A DNA stretch of 64,000 nucleotides from JBBTCJ01 sp038043285 (GTDB lineage Bacteria; Planctomycetota; Phycisphaerae; UBA1845): positions 16,938 to 80,937 of the forward strand of contig JBBTCJ010000002.1 in assembly GCA_038043285.1 (NCBI GenBank), written 5' to 3'. Position numbers and translations under genes: made by a program. Shown in pieces: positions 54,783 through 63,025 of this stretch. How positions within the stretch are numbered: the stretch's first letter is position 1; each line of letters begins with the position of its first letter. The notes below the pieces were generated by a model. That model saw nothing but the letters and a program-made list of their open reading frames with translations, made no database searches and was not told where the DNA came from.

Positions 54783-55200
54783 ACGCCGCCCCCGCCGCCG
54801 GCACAATCGCCAGATGACCGTAGTTCACCCCGCGAATGCTCAGCAGTCCGTCCGCCGCCTGCCGAACCCGGGCCGACTCCCCCTCGAGCGTCACAACGCA
54901 GGCGTCGGAATTCGCATCCAGCGGCACATACCAATTCCCGCGCACCAGCTCCCCGGCCGCGACGCATGCGGCTCGCACCCGGTCTCCGACCTGCCCCGCG
55001 CCGCGGTCCGCACAGAAAGTGACGAACCCGACAATCGTCCCGCCGCCCTCGGCCACCCGCCCACCAAGTAGCAAGTCGCGGATAAGGTCTCGGACAGCCT
55101 CCGATCGGTTCGTATACCCGCGCCCCGCGATGTGCCGATCGAACGCTGCCAGCAGCTCCACGTCCAGCGAGATGGTGAACCGGTCCACAATCTGCGCCAT
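54781..55200 (-). CDS. NikR-family ribbon-helix-helix regulator lacking nickel ligands
   Basis: 139 aa, normal NikR length. The N-terminal ribbon-helix-helix is typical (VDRFTISLDVELLAAFDRHIAGRGYTNRSEAVRDLIRDLLL), and the C-terminal ACT-like domain starts GTIVGFVTF and ends RGVNYGHL. In E. coli NikR nickel is held by His76, His87, His89 and Cys95; here the aligned positions read A/V, Tyr91 and Pro93, with Cys101 kept; only one His (129) is in the domain. So DNA binding looks intact, but metal sensing by the known site is not. ATG 55200 has GGAGGGTC upstream. No nickel genes are nearby. Confidence 0.85.
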   Translation of the reverse strand: MAQIVDRFTISLDVELLAAFDRHIAGRGYTNRSEAVRDLIRDLLLGGRVAEGGGTIVGFVTFCADRGAGQVGDRVRAACVAAGELVRGNWYVPLDANSDACVVTLEGESARVRQAADGLLSIRGVNYGHLAIVPAAGAA

Positions 55201-55337
55201 GCCCGACCCTCCGTTGTACAAACACGAAAACAAGACAGGCGGCGCTGGCACGTGGGCAAGCACCGCCTATCGTTCCTATCGTTGCCTTCGAGAAGGTTCC
55301 CGCGCAACCGAATCCAAGTCAACGCGAGGTTGTCAAT

Positions 55338-55913
55338 CTACCGTCGCACCTGGACCGAGAACCCGCCGTGCGACCTTCCCCCACCGTGCGACCTTCCCCC
55401 GCCGTGCTGAACATATCCGCCGCCGGAGTGACGCCCTGAATATCCGCTCACGTAATGCCGGGGGTAGCTGTAACTTTGATGCACCGCCGGACGGTAAGTC
55501 GAGTAGTGCGTCGGACGGTAGGTCGAGTAGTGCGTCGGACGGTAGTAGTGGTCGTTAACGTAAACCGGGCGCGTCACCACGGTTCGATATACCGGAGCCG
55601 GCGTCACGTACCGGACCACCGGGGCCGCGTACACCACCGGCGCCGAATACCCCACTGGCGATGAGTACACCACCGGCGCGGAATAGCTTACCGGCGGTGC
55701 GTAGGCCACCGGCTCATAGTAGCTGGCGTACGACGGAGTCGAACATCCTGAAACCGCCACCGATGGCATGTACGATGGACCATAGCTGACGTACCCGCCG
55801 AACCCGCCCGATCCACCATATGCCGAGAAATACGTCTGAGCCGACGCCGGGCTTGCCAGCGCCGCCGCCGCAACCAACCCACCCAACACGCCGACCCGAT
55901 TCACCGTAAACAT
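55338..55913 (-). CDS. Secreted Tyr/Pro/Ser-rich repeat protein
   Basis: 191 aa. A signal peptide (GVLGGLVAAAALASPASAQ, cleavage after about residue 24) is followed by a low-complexity chain of YSAPVVYSSPVGYSAPVVYAAPV, then tandem THYSTYRP repeats and a C-terminal GGGRSHGGGRSHGG end. One Cys only. AAGGAGG directly upstream of ATG 55913 supports the start. Similar Tyr/Pro-rich exported proteins occur in planctomycetes; no known function. Its composition suggests a structural or extracellular role. Confidence 0.82.
   Translation of the reverse strand: MFTVNRVGVLGGLVAAAALASPASAQTYFSAYGGSGGFGGYVSYGPSYMPSVAVSGCSTPSYASYYEPVAYAPPVSYSAPVVYSSPVGYSAPVVYAAPVVRYVTPAPVYRTVVTRPVYVNDHYYRPTHYSTYRPTHYSTYRPAVHQSYSYPRHYVSGYSGRHSGGGYVQHGGGRSHGGGRSHGGFSVQVRR
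55368..55408. repeat. 18-base tandem repeat in the Tyr-rich gene
   Basis: About two copies of ACCGTGCGACCTTCCCCC, encoding GGGRSH on the minus strand. Confidence 0.7.
55489..55546. repeat. 24-base tandem repeat in the Tyr-rich gene
   Basis: Two and a half units of a 24-base repeat containing CGGACGGTAGGTCGAGTAG, encoding the THYSTYRP peptide repeat on the minus strand. Its phase keeps the frame open. Confidence 0.75.
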
Positions 55914-56216
55914 GGCCAACCTCCTTCGCCGCAACGTCCCTTCGCCCGCCCGGCTATCGTCGAAGCCTGCCCAAGCAGGCCGCACACGCAATTCTGACGA
56001 TCACCTGGCAACTAGACAACGGCGCTGCCCATTGGTTAGCACCGGCTCCCAGGCTAGCCTAACGTCCGATAACTGCTGCAAACAAGCAACCAGAATGCCT
56101 GAACGAATTGGAAAGGCAACTCCTACCCTTCCAGGCAAAGGGGATCTCGAGGCGAACGTCACACATCATCCCATGCAACGACAAGCCTGAAGTTTCGGGA
56201 AGGGCAGCCTCCGCTC
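55914..56216. other. Divergent intergenic region
   Basis: About 300 bases between two divergent genes; no gene recognised. The -35 of the HEPN gene begins at 56217. I saw no convincing promoter for the minus-strand gene. Confidence 0.35.
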
Positions 56217-56246
56217 TTGGTGGCGGTTCTCGCTCCGCCCTACAAT
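56217..56246 (+). promoter_or_regulatory. Promoter of the HEPN-like gene; transcript possibly leaderless
   Basis: TTGGTG (56217-56222) and TACAAT (56241-56246) with 18-base spacing. The expected start, about 7 bases after the -10, coincides with the GTG start codon at 56253, which has no Shine-Dalgarno. Confidence 0.55.
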
Positions 56247-56252
56247 GTCGAC

Positions 56253-57125
56253 GTGAGCGACCCCGAATCATTCAGCGGCAAGCTTGTGTGGGCGGCTCTC
56301 CGCCAGCTAGAGGCCCTTCGGGAGTCCCTCACATATACCCTTGACGGGGAACTTCTCTTTCGAGCGACCAAGGAAGAAGCCGCAGAGCTCCGAGATCCCG
56401 AAGAAAACTTCATCGATGGTCGGGCGCTTCTAACGCTGGACAAACGCACCCTTCCCGTTTGGCTTCGCCAGCAAGACCTTCCCGACTACATCACCAAAGA
56501 CCATCCGAGCATCGCCACGGCGATGGAGGGTTACCGCATCCACTTGCTCGGACCGAGTGCCTACAAAGCCCTTCGCTCGGGGCAACGCTCGGCCCACCAG
56601 GAAAGCGAGGATTTCGGTTCCGAAAGAAGCGGTGCAGGATGGATGCGGAGCATCAATTTTTGCATCACCTCCGCTTTCGTTCGCTTGCTCGGTGCATGGG
56701 AGCAGTACGAAGTCGACGTGGTCAAGGCCCTCTTCTACTATCGCCCCACTGGACAACCACTCGGATCCGAAGACGAACACATACCGATTCAGGCCGAAGA
56801 ATCCGTCATACGCGAGCAGCCGGTGCCCGAAGCAGGAAAATCAAAGCGGCTCGTCTACGCAAAACCGCCTCTCTGGACGTGGTTGCGAACTCACGTCGAG
56901 AACAACGGAGAGAGACGAACCATAATGTCCCGCGTTTTTCGCGTCGAGCCGACCGAAGACAATGCTCTAAGGGACCAGCTTTATGACAAGCGACACGCTA
57001 TTGCTCACGGACGGGCCGACGTTGAAATCACCCTTGCGAAATACGTCGAAGCCGATGTTTTCGTTTACCGCTCCATCGCTCACCTTGCCGAGCAGTGTCG
57101 CACCATGCACAAGCTCATCGTGTAG
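56253..57125 (+). CDS. Hypothetical protein with C-terminal HEPN-like motif
   Basis: 290 aa. Helical throughout. The C-terminal part contains LYDKRHAIAHGRADV, which fits the R-x4-H HEPN motif (RHAIAH) of RiboL-PSP/MAE-type HEPN proteins; some of these are RNases. The rest (LPVWLRQQDLP, MRSINFCITSAFVRLLGAWEQYEVDVVKALFYY) shows helices that could pack around it. GTG 56253 is chosen because a TACAAT -10 ends 7 bases upstream. No antitoxin-type partner or defence genes adjoin it. Could be a stand-alone toxin, an RNA-binding protein or a degraded fragment; function not assigned. Confidence 0.6.
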   Translation: MSDPESFSGKLVWAALRQLEALRESLTYTLDGELLFRATKEEAAELRDPEENFIDGRALLTLDKRTLPVWLRQQDLPDYITKDHPSIATAMEGYRIHLLGPSAYKALRSGQRSAHQESEDFGSERSGAGWMRSINFCITSAFVRLLGAWEQYEVDVVKALFYYRPTGQPLGSEDEHIPIQAEESVIREQPVPEAGKSKRLVYAKPPLWTWLRTHVENNGERRTIMSRVFRVEPTEDNALRDQLYDKRHAIAHGRADVEITLAKYVEADVFVYRSIAHLAEQCRTMHKLIV

Positions 57126-57440
57126 CCCTTGACTTGCCCTGCCGTCGCCAACCCCAAACGCCCCGACTCGCACTCCGCTTCCGCACGCCCCAACCGCGCC
57201 CTTCTATGAAGCTGGGTCGGTCAATGGGCAAGGGTTTCGATCGGTATAACCTTCTATCCGACGCTTTCGTGTGGGGTTGCGCTGATCGCGGCGACCCTCG
57301 GTCCTCGGCTCCCTCAACCAAACTGTTGCAGATGACGTTGCCCGTCCTTACGATCGCGGCCCTGAAAAAAAGGCGACTGGCCAATTGGATAGCCCTTCTC
57401 CGAGGCGACCGATCCGGCGTGCCAGACCACAAGGAGTAGA
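57126..57440. other. Intergenic region without recognised features
   Basis: 315 bases between convergent genes. There is no credible open frame, no tRNA and no clear terminator; the sequence is of average composition. Confidence 0.4.
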
Positions 57441-59375
57441 CTACCCCCCTTGGGCGGTGCCTCGGCTCGCGGCAAGCCATTGGGCGATCATCCGGCGTTC
57501 ATCGGGCGTCAGCCGATCCGCAAACGGCGGCATCCGGGCCGGCTCCTTTCCCGAGCTACCATAGCGATCCTCGTGCCCCGGCTCCGCGATCATCAGCTCG
57601 ATCCACTCCACCGAGCCGTACCCGAACATTTCCGGCGCTCGGAAAGTTCCGCTCCGCTCGCCGCGATAGGAATGGCATTCGTTGCACTGCGTAACGAACA
57701 CCTCCCGTCCCTTGCGGGAAAGCGCCTCGCGCAGCGAATCATCGAATGCTTGGCCCTTCGCAACGCCGTCCGGCGGCGCAGCGCCGTCGTCACTTCCGCT
57801 CGGCGGCGCCGCGAGTCGCCCCGGATGCGCCCCCTCATCCGCAAGGTAGGCCGCGGCCGCGCCCAGGTCCGCTTCCATCTGCCTCGCCGCCGCGTCGTCG
57901 GGAAGCCCCTCTCGAAGCTCCCGCAGATATTTCGCCATTCGCGTATGCGCCGGCTTCCCTTGCGGCGTCAGCATGCGGCCAAAATACTTCTCAGCCAGCG
58001 GATCGCGCAGGAACCCGCGGATCCACGCCTCGCCCCCGTATCCCGCGAGGTCCGAGGACGCCTGCGGCTCGATCGAAACGAAGCCGCGACCGTCATGCCC
58101 GTCGAAGCGATGACACGACGCACAGTGACGGGCGAAAAGCGTCGGACCTTGAAGCCTCCAATCCGATCTCACGAGCGCAATCGGTCCCTCGGGTGCAACG
58201 CCCTCCGCGGCCAACTCCATCGCGCGCCGTGCCGACTTCTCCGCCCATTCCCGTGCGCGATGAAATCCCTCCGCGCGTAACACTCGCTCAGCGCTGGCGG
58301 GCAGTGTTCCACCTGCGGACCCGACCGCCCGTGCCTCCGCAACCTCAGCGACTGTCGGGCGACGATCCTCGAAATACGCAGCAACACTCAGCGTGATTAT
58401 GGACGTGAGCAACAACCCGACGAATCCGCGATTCGCCGCGGAGGCCGCTTTCGCGGGCAGCGCCCGTTCGACCCACGGCAACAAAAAGAGCAACAGTGTG
58501 ATCCCGCCGGGTACGACCACCGCAGCCACGGCTTCGGCCGTCGGACCGTGAAAGTACTTCAACCACTGGTACAGAAACACGGTGTGCCATTCGGGGCGCG
58601 CCGGATAATCCGCCGACATCGGGTCCGCCGGACCGTCCAACAGTGTCCATCCACGCGTCCCGCAGAGGTACCCAACAACGCCCGCAATCGCCGCGACGGC
58701 GAGCAACGAATATCCGGCGCGGATCAGCCTGTCCCGCTCGACGATCGAATCCCCTCCGGCGTCGGCACTTTCCTGGTCCAGCCCGGCGTTCGGCCGCGGC
58801 GCTCGACCGGCGCAACGCCAAAGCAACGCCGCCAGCATCGCGGGAAGCACCACGACGTGAACCGCGTGGAACCGGGCCAGCGCAAGGTTCCCCAGTTCCG
58901 TCCCCCCGAGCATCATCCGCCGCAGACTTTCGCCAACCAATGGTGTCCGCGCGAGGATGTTCCCACGAACGTGCGTCCCCCAATACCCATGCTGGTCCCA
59001 GGGCAGAAGATGCCCGGTCAGCGATAAAGCCAACGCCGCGAAGCCCGCCCCAAGCACGCACAACCAGACGTTTCGATTCGCCGACAGACCGCCGCGTCGC
59101 CAGGCCAATTCCAATCCGTACAGCACCAGCGTCATAAGGAGAGCGTCGGAACTGAAGTGGTGCAGCCCGCGGATGAACCACCCGCCCGCGATCGAAGTCT
59201 GCACGTGGAATACGCTACCCCACGCGGTCGCCGTCGAGGGGCTGTAGACGCACATCAACAGCAGTCCCGTCGCCACCTGCACCAGGAACAACGTGCCGGC
59301 CAAGGCGCGCAAAGCGGCGCCGGCTCTCGTCGTTCGCGGCCAAGGCGCGGCAAGCGTTTCGTCAGGGCGAGTCAT
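57441..59375 (-). CDS. Cytochrome b / dihaem cytochrome c fusion (bc-type complex)
   Basis: 644 aa. Residues 1-345 are cytochrome b (PetB- plus PetD-like), with VYSPSTATAWGSV, GWFIRGLHHF, GHLLPWDQHGYW and PEWHTVFLYQWL. Two heme c motifs follow, CASCH near 416 and CNECH near 563, so the protein carries its own electron acceptor. Of the four heme b ligands only His72 and His173 (heme bL pair) are found; the positions 14 and 14-15 residues later, which normally hold heme bH, are Tyr86 and Arg187/Cys188. Preceded by a Rieske gene (6-base gap). Likely oxidises quinol; how it does without heme bH is unclear. Confidence 0.85.
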   Translation of the reverse strand: MTRPDETLAAPWPRTTRAGAALRALAGTLFLVQVATGLLLMCVYSPSTATAWGSVFHVQTSIAGGWFIRGLHHFSSDALLMTLVLYGLELAWRRGGLSANRNVWLCVLGAGFAALALSLTGHLLPWDQHGYWGTHVRGNILARTPLVGESLRRMMLGGTELGNLALARFHAVHVVVLPAMLAALLWRCAGRAPRPNAGLDQESADAGGDSIVERDRLIRAGYSLLAVAAIAGVVGYLCGTRGWTLLDGPADPMSADYPARPEWHTVFLYQWLKYFHGPTAEAVAAVVVPGGITLLLFLLPWVERALPAKAASAANRGFVGLLLTSIITLSVAAYFEDRRPTVAEVAEARAVGSAGGTLPASAERVLRAEGFHRAREWAEKSARRAMELAAEGVAPEGPIALVRSDWRLQGPTLFARHCASCHRFDGHDGRGFVSIEPQASSDLAGYGGEAWIRGFLRDPLAEKYFGRMLTPQGKPAHTRMAKYLRELREGLPDDAAARQMEADLGAAAAYLADEGAHPGRLAAPPSGSDDGAAPPDGVAKGQAFDDSLREALSRKGREVFVTQCNECHSYRGERSGTFRAPEMFGYGSVEWIELMIAEPGHEDRYGSSGKEPARMPPFADRLTPDERRMIAQWLAASRGTAQGG

Positions 59376-59380
59376 CGCGC

Positions 59381-59917
59381 TCACGTGATGCGACGGCGCT
59401 CCTCGACGCCGGTGCGGAACTCCTCGTACTGAACCTCGACCCATCGTTTCCCGTCGGCGTCGGGTTCGGTGATTCGCACGGCAAGTTCATCCATGGATCG
59501 CGGCGACGGCCCCGATCGCGTCGAACCGTCCAACCCGAACTCGCTCGCATGGCACGGGCAGAAAAACGCCTTCCGATCGACCGCGTAGTCGATGCCGCAC
59601 CCAAGATGTGGGCAGATGCTCTGCCAGCATCGAACCGCCGACGCCGCGCCTGGCGATTCCTCGCGCAGCAGCCAGACCGTTCCCACCGGACCCGGCGGGT
59701 AACGGACGTACGCATCCGTCAGCGGCGCACGTATCGAGATCATCGTCGGCCTTCCGACCGTCAACGCATCCAATGGAACCGTCCGCGTGAACTCACGCGG
59801 AGCCTCACGCTGTCGCAGCGAATCCGTCAGAAAACGCAGACCAGGTATGGCCACGATCCCGGCAATGATCGCCTGGGTCAGACACACGATTGCTCGAAAG
59901 AAATCTCTACGAAACAC
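59381..59917 (-). CDS. Rieske iron-sulfur protein of the bc-type complex
   Basis: 178 aa. N-terminal hydrophobic anchor (IVCLTQAIIAGIVAIPGLRFL), then the Rieske [2Fe-2S] fold with both ligand boxes, CPHLGC and CPCHAS, with the expected spacing and the Gly/Pro-rich loop after. It transfers electrons from quinol to the cytochrome c part of the complex. GTG 59917 is the chosen start. The stop lies 6 bases before the cytochrome b/c start, so the two are co-transcribed. Confidence 0.93.
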   Translation of the reverse strand: MFRRDFFRAIVCLTQAIIAGIVAIPGLRFLTDSLRQREAPREFTRTVPLDALTVGRPTMISIRAPLTDAYVRYPPGPVGTVWLLREESPGAASAVRCWQSICPHLGCGIDYAVDRKAFFCPCHASEFGLDGSTRSGPSPRSMDELAVRITEPDADGKRWVEVQYEEFRTGVEERRRIT

Positions 59918-60125
59918 CGGCCCAATCCCTTTCCATTCACGCAGAATCTTCCCACAGCCTACTCCCGCCTAGACGATCCTCCAAGGATGGTTTCATGTTT
60001 CTGCGTTCGCGGGACCACGACTTCTGCAATCGGCAATCGACAATCCCCGGCCCCTTGTGCGACCGATCCGCCTCCGGTATCAGTGTCGCCGCCAAACGCC
60101 GTCTGCACCCTGGAGATCCGCGATC

Positions 60126-60545
60126 ATGAAGTACGTCGCCGCCCTGCTCATCGCCCTGACCCTCAACGCCGCCGCCAACCTGTTGATGAAAATCGGCATG
60201 AAGGCCGTGGCCGCCTCCGGCGGACTGCTCCGCGAGGGCCTCACGGGGGCGCTCCGCAACGTCGCGGGCAGCGCCACGCTCTTCGTCGGACTCCTGTTCT
60301 TCGCCCTCAATGCCGCGTTTTACATGTATGCGTTGCAAAGTCAGACCCTCAAAATCAGCATCGCCTATCCCATCATGGTCGGCGGCGGCTACGCTTTGAT
60401 CGCTGTAGCCGCTCGATTCCACCCCGCGCTGACCGAACGATTGAGCGTAGGACAGATGCTCGGCGTCGCGCTCGTGTTCGTGGGGATCATCCTGATCGCC
60501 ACGCAAACCGCGCCCGCCGAAGCCGGAGTCGCCGCTCTTGAGTGA
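60126..60545 (+). CDS. Small EamA/SMR-type membrane transporter
   Basis: 139 aa, four predicted helices: YVAALLIALTLNAAANLLMKIGMKAV (with the helix-1 NLLMK pattern), SATLFVGLLFFALNAAFYMYAL, ISIAYPIMVGGGYALIAVAARF and VGQMLGVALVFVGIILIA. The helix-1 Glu typical of EmrE is replaced by Asn/Leu, so it is closer to ArnE/F- or YnfA-like relatives. GGAGA before ATG 60126. The MOSC gene starts within its last codons, so both are coupled. Substrate unknown; could flip a lipid-linked sugar. Confidence 0.72.
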   Translation: MKYVAALLIALTLNAAANLLMKIGMKAVAASGGLLREGLTGALRNVAGSATLFVGLLFFALNAAFYMYALQSQTLKISIAYPIMVGGGYALIAVAARFHPALTERLSVGQMLGVALVFVGIILIATQTAPAEAGVAALE

Positions 60546-61002
60546 ACCCCATCGCACAACGGACGCTTGGTCGGCGATGGTGCGCGGGATCGCCCATCGC
60601 CCCGTTGACGGCGCGACGATGATCGAGGCCCAACGCTGCGACGTCGCGCCCAATCGCGGGTTGATCGTCGAGAACCGCAAGCCGGGAAAGCGCGAGGTGA
60701 CGCTGCTGTCGCTGGAAGCATGGAACGACGTCGGCCGCGAGCTTGGTGCAACCCTCCCGTGGTTCTTCCGCCGCGCGAACTTCCTGCTCAGCGGTCTGGA
60801 CCTTGGCGAGACCCTCGGGAGAGTCTTGCGAATCGGCTCGGTCCGCGTGTTTGTCCACGGCGAAACCAAGCCTTGTGGAATCATGGATCAACAACACGCC
60901 GGCCTGCGATCGGCGCTGGCGCTCCAGCTCCGCGGCGGCGTCTACGGACAAGTGCTCGCCGGAGGCACGGTCCACGTCGGCGACCCGGTCAGCATCGAAT
61001 GA
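60538..61002 (+). CDS. MOSC-domain protein
   Basis: 154 aa. MOSC (molybdenum cofactor sulfurase C-terminal) core: VRGIAHRPVDGATMIEAQRCDVAPNRGLIVENR, REVTLLSLEAWNDV, FRRANFLLSGLDLGETLGRVLRIGSVRVFVHGETKPCGIMDQQHAGL with the conserved Cys in KPCG, and GGVYGQVLAGGTVHVGD. MOSC proteins handle sulfur or detoxify substrates with molybdopterin enzymes. A TTG start (60538) overlaps the previous stop; ATG 60577 is an alternative. No molybdenum enzyme is nearby. Confidence 0.8.
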   Translation: MSEPHRTTDAWSAMVRGIAHRPVDGATMIEAQRCDVAPNRGLIVENRKPGKREVTLLSLEAWNDVGRELGATLPWFFRRANFLLSGLDLGETLGRVLRIGSVRVFVHGETKPCGIMDQQHAGLRSALALQLRGGVYGQVLAGGTVHVGDPVSIE

Positions 61003-61068
61003 TGCCTCCCTCGCCGCGCGCGCCGCCACACAAGAACAGATTTTGCTCTAGAGAAACACGCAGAACGG

Positions 61069-61983
61069 CTACGTCGCCGCCGGCTGGGGCGCCGAGCGGG
61101 CACGGGCGGCCTGCAACTCCGCCCGGATGAACTGGTAGATCGCCCGCGTCGCCGTCGAGCGATTGAGGGTGTAGAAGTGGATTCCCGCCGCCCCCTGCTC
61201 GAGCAGTTCCAAACACTGCTGTGTCGCGTGGTACATGCCCACATGCCGCACCGATTCCGCGTCGTCCTCCACCGATTCGATCCGCCGCATCAAGTCCTTC
61301 GGAATCGACGCCCCGCACATCTGCGTGAAGCGCTTGATCTGACGAACGCTGAGGACGGGCATGATCCCTGCGACAATGGGCACGCGAACGCCGGACCGGG
61401 CGGCGCGATCGCGAAAGGCGAAAAAATCGGCGTTGTCGAAGAATAGCTGCGTAATCAGGAAATCGACGCCCGCCTCAACCTTTCGCTTGAGGTTCTCCAA
61501 ATCCACCTGGCGGTTCGGCGACTCGGGATGTCCTTCGGGGTAACAGGCCGCGGCGATGCAAAGATCGCGATGCCGCTGCCGGACATACTCCACCAGTTCG
61601 TTGGCGAAGCGAAATCCCCCCGCCGTCGGCTCGAACTTCGCCTGCCCTTCCGGCGGATCGCCGCGCAGCGCCAGGACGTTCTCGATGCCCTTCCCCTTCA
61701 ACTCATCGAGCGTGCGGGTGACCTCTTCCCGGTCCGCCCCCACGCAGGTCAGATGGGCCATCGGCTCGATGCCCACGTCGCTCTTGATCCGCGTGACCAG
61801 ATCAATGGTCTTGCGGCGCGTCGCTCCCCCCGCCCCGTAGGTCACCGAAACGTAGGTTGGCGAAAGCGGCTTCAGCGACTCGATCGTCTTATACAAATCC
61901 CAAAACCCGATGTCGTCCTTCGGAGGAAAAAACTCGAACGACAACGTCGGCTGACCCGCCGCAAGCTGGTCGCGAATGTGCAT
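61069..61983 (-). CDS. metF: Methylenetetrahydrofolate reductase
   Basis: 304 aa. TIM-barrel enzyme: SFEFFPPKDD, YVSVTYGAGGATRRKTIDLV, MAHLTCVGADREE, ENVLALRGDPPEG, CYPEGHPESPN, FLITQLFFDNADFF and VPIVAGIMPVLSVRQIKRF are family signatures, including the catalytic Glu in FEFFPPK. It makes 5-methyl-THF for methionine synthesis. It lies 21 bases after the tRNA-Tyr gene, in the same direction, so the two may share a transcript. Confidence 0.95.
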   Translation of the reverse strand: MHIRDQLAAGQPTLSFEFFPPKDDIGFWDLYKTIESLKPLSPTYVSVTYGAGGATRRKTIDLVTRIKSDVGIEPMAHLTCVGADREEVTRTLDELKGKGIENVLALRGDPPEGQAKFEPTAGGFRFANELVEYVRQRHRDLCIAAACYPEGHPESPNRQVDLENLKRKVEAGVDFLITQLFFDNADFFAFRDRAARSGVRVPIVAGIMPVLSVRQIKRFTQMCGASIPKDLMRRIESVEDDAESVRHVGMYHATQQCLELLEQGAAGIHFYTLNRSTATRAIYQFIRAELQAARARSAPQPAAT

Positions 61984-62003
61984 GGCTGAGGATAAAAGGA
62001 AAT

Positions 62004-62086
62004 TGGGCGCGGAAGGATTCGAACCTTCGTAGGCTTACGCCAACGGGTTTACAGCCCGTCCCCTTTGGCCGCTCGGGCACACGCCC
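62004..62086 (-). tRNA. tRNA-Tyr (GTA)
   Basis: Minus strand, 83 nucleotides including discriminator A. The acceptor stem pairs GGGCGTG with CGCGCCC (one G-T pair), the anticodon loop reads CTGTAAA (anticodon GTA), the variable arm is long as in class II tRNAs, and the T arm is GAAGG-TTCGAAT-CCTTC. No CCA is encoded. Confidence 0.95.
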
Positions 62087-62143
62087 GGCGCACGTCGACC
62101 GGATCGCGGCCCGCGATACCGGATCATCGTGCAACCAGGCTGC

Positions 62144-62172
62144 CTTCTACAGCAGAAAACGATCGCTGACAA
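62144..62172 (-). promoter_or_regulatory. Possible promoter for tRNA-Tyr and metF
   Basis: On the minus strand TTGTCA (62172-62167) and TAGAAG (62149-62144), spacer 17, lie about 58 bases upstream of the tRNA. Confidence 0.4.
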
Positions 62173-62247
62173 GCCGCCGGCGACGAAAACCCAACCGCGG
62201 GAGCTTTCGACCGCGCCGCATCGAGTCGGCGATCGCCCCGCGCGAGG

Positions 62248-62331
62248 TCATCCCGTCTGGATCAGAAAATCCAGAAGTCCAAACGTTACCGCGAGGATGA
62301 AGGCTGTCACGATCACGAAGAGATTGGGCAT
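62248..62331 (-). CDS. 27-residue single-TM peptide (small ORF)
   Basis: MPNLFVIVTAFILAVTFGLL then DFLIQTG: one membrane helix and a short polar end. GGGAG sits 9 bases before the ATG. Such tiny single-helix proteins accompany heme-copper oxidases (CcoQ-like, subunit IIa-like) or other membrane complexes. It lies in a run of same-strand genes with SCO and DUF420. Function unknown. Confidence 0.5.
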   Translation of the reverse strand: MPNLFVIVTAFILAVTFGLLDFLIQTG

Positions 62332-62382
62332 GTGCTGGTTCTCCCAGGCTGCGGAACGGGTCGCGTTGAGGCGACGTCGCGC

Positions 62383-62466
62383 CTACGCCGATCGAATCAA
62401 TCCCAACAGCGTCAACAAGTACAACCCGCCGAACAGATACATCGCGCTAACAATCAGACCGGACAT
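62383..62466 (-). CDS. Second 27-residue single-TM peptide (small ORF)
   Basis: MSGLIVSAMYLFGGLYLLTL then LGLIRSA: one hydrophobic helix with a basic end. GGAG is 8 bases upstream of the ATG (62466). Same strand and length as the next one, 51 bases apart. Probably a small membrane subunit; the pair may be related by duplication or be two subunits. Confidence 0.5.
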   Translation of the reverse strand: MSGLIVSAMYLFGGLYLLTLLGLIRSA

Positions 62467-62581
62467 CCACAACGCTCCGTCCAGCGCACCGCGCCGACCG
62501 ATCCCCACCCGGGTACGCCCCGCCGGCGTCAACGAACCGGCACGGTTTCCTCAGCTCATCGGCAAACCGGCACACCGGACA

Positions 62582-63025
62582 TCAGTCCGCCGGGCTGCCC
62601 GCCGGACCATAAAGCCGAAACAGCATCACGTACACTACAACGCCCGTCACCGACACGTAGAGCCAGATCGGCAGCGTCCACCGTGCCACGCGGCGATGTC
62701 GTTGCAGTCGCCCTTTCACCCCCAAGTACAGCGTGCACGAGGCGAGAACGGGGACCGTGGCGGCCAGGGCAACGTGAGTAAGGAGGATAAAAAAATAAAC
62801 TGGGCGGACCCAGCCCGTGCCCCCGAACTTTTTTTCCTGACCCGCGAAACGATACGTCAGATACGAAGACAGGAACAAGACCGAAACGCAGAACGCAGCG
62901 ATCATGCAGCGTCGATGGGCGGCCACGTTGCGTTGGCGGATGAACGCGTAGCCGCCGATCAGCAACGCAAAGCTGACCAGGTTCAGCGCGGCGTTAAGGG
63001 GCGGCAGATAGGTCAGGTCGATCAT
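62582..63025 (-). CDS. DUF420 membrane protein
   Basis: 147 aa, four helices: LNAALNLVSFALLIGGYAFI, RRCMIAAFCVSVLFLSSYLTYRF, VYFFILLTHVALAATVPVLA and WTLPIWLYVSVTGVVVYVMLFRLYG. The conserved TYR and HVALAA elements fit DUF420 proteins (CtaM-like), found in cytochrome c oxidase clusters. ATG 63025 overlaps the SCO gene by 32 bases. May help assemble the oxidase. Confidence 0.82.
   Translation of the reverse strand: MIDLTYLPPLNAALNLVSFALLIGGYAFIRQRNVAAHRRCMIAAFCVSVLFLSSYLTYRFAGQEKKFGGTGWVRPVYFFILLTHVALAATVPVLASCTLYLGVKGRLQRHRRVARWTLPIWLYVSVTGVVVYVMLFRLYGPAGSPAD

Noticed and set aside
56253..57440. Toxin-antitoxin pair
   Set aside because: No partner gene is visible on either side of the HEPN-like gene.
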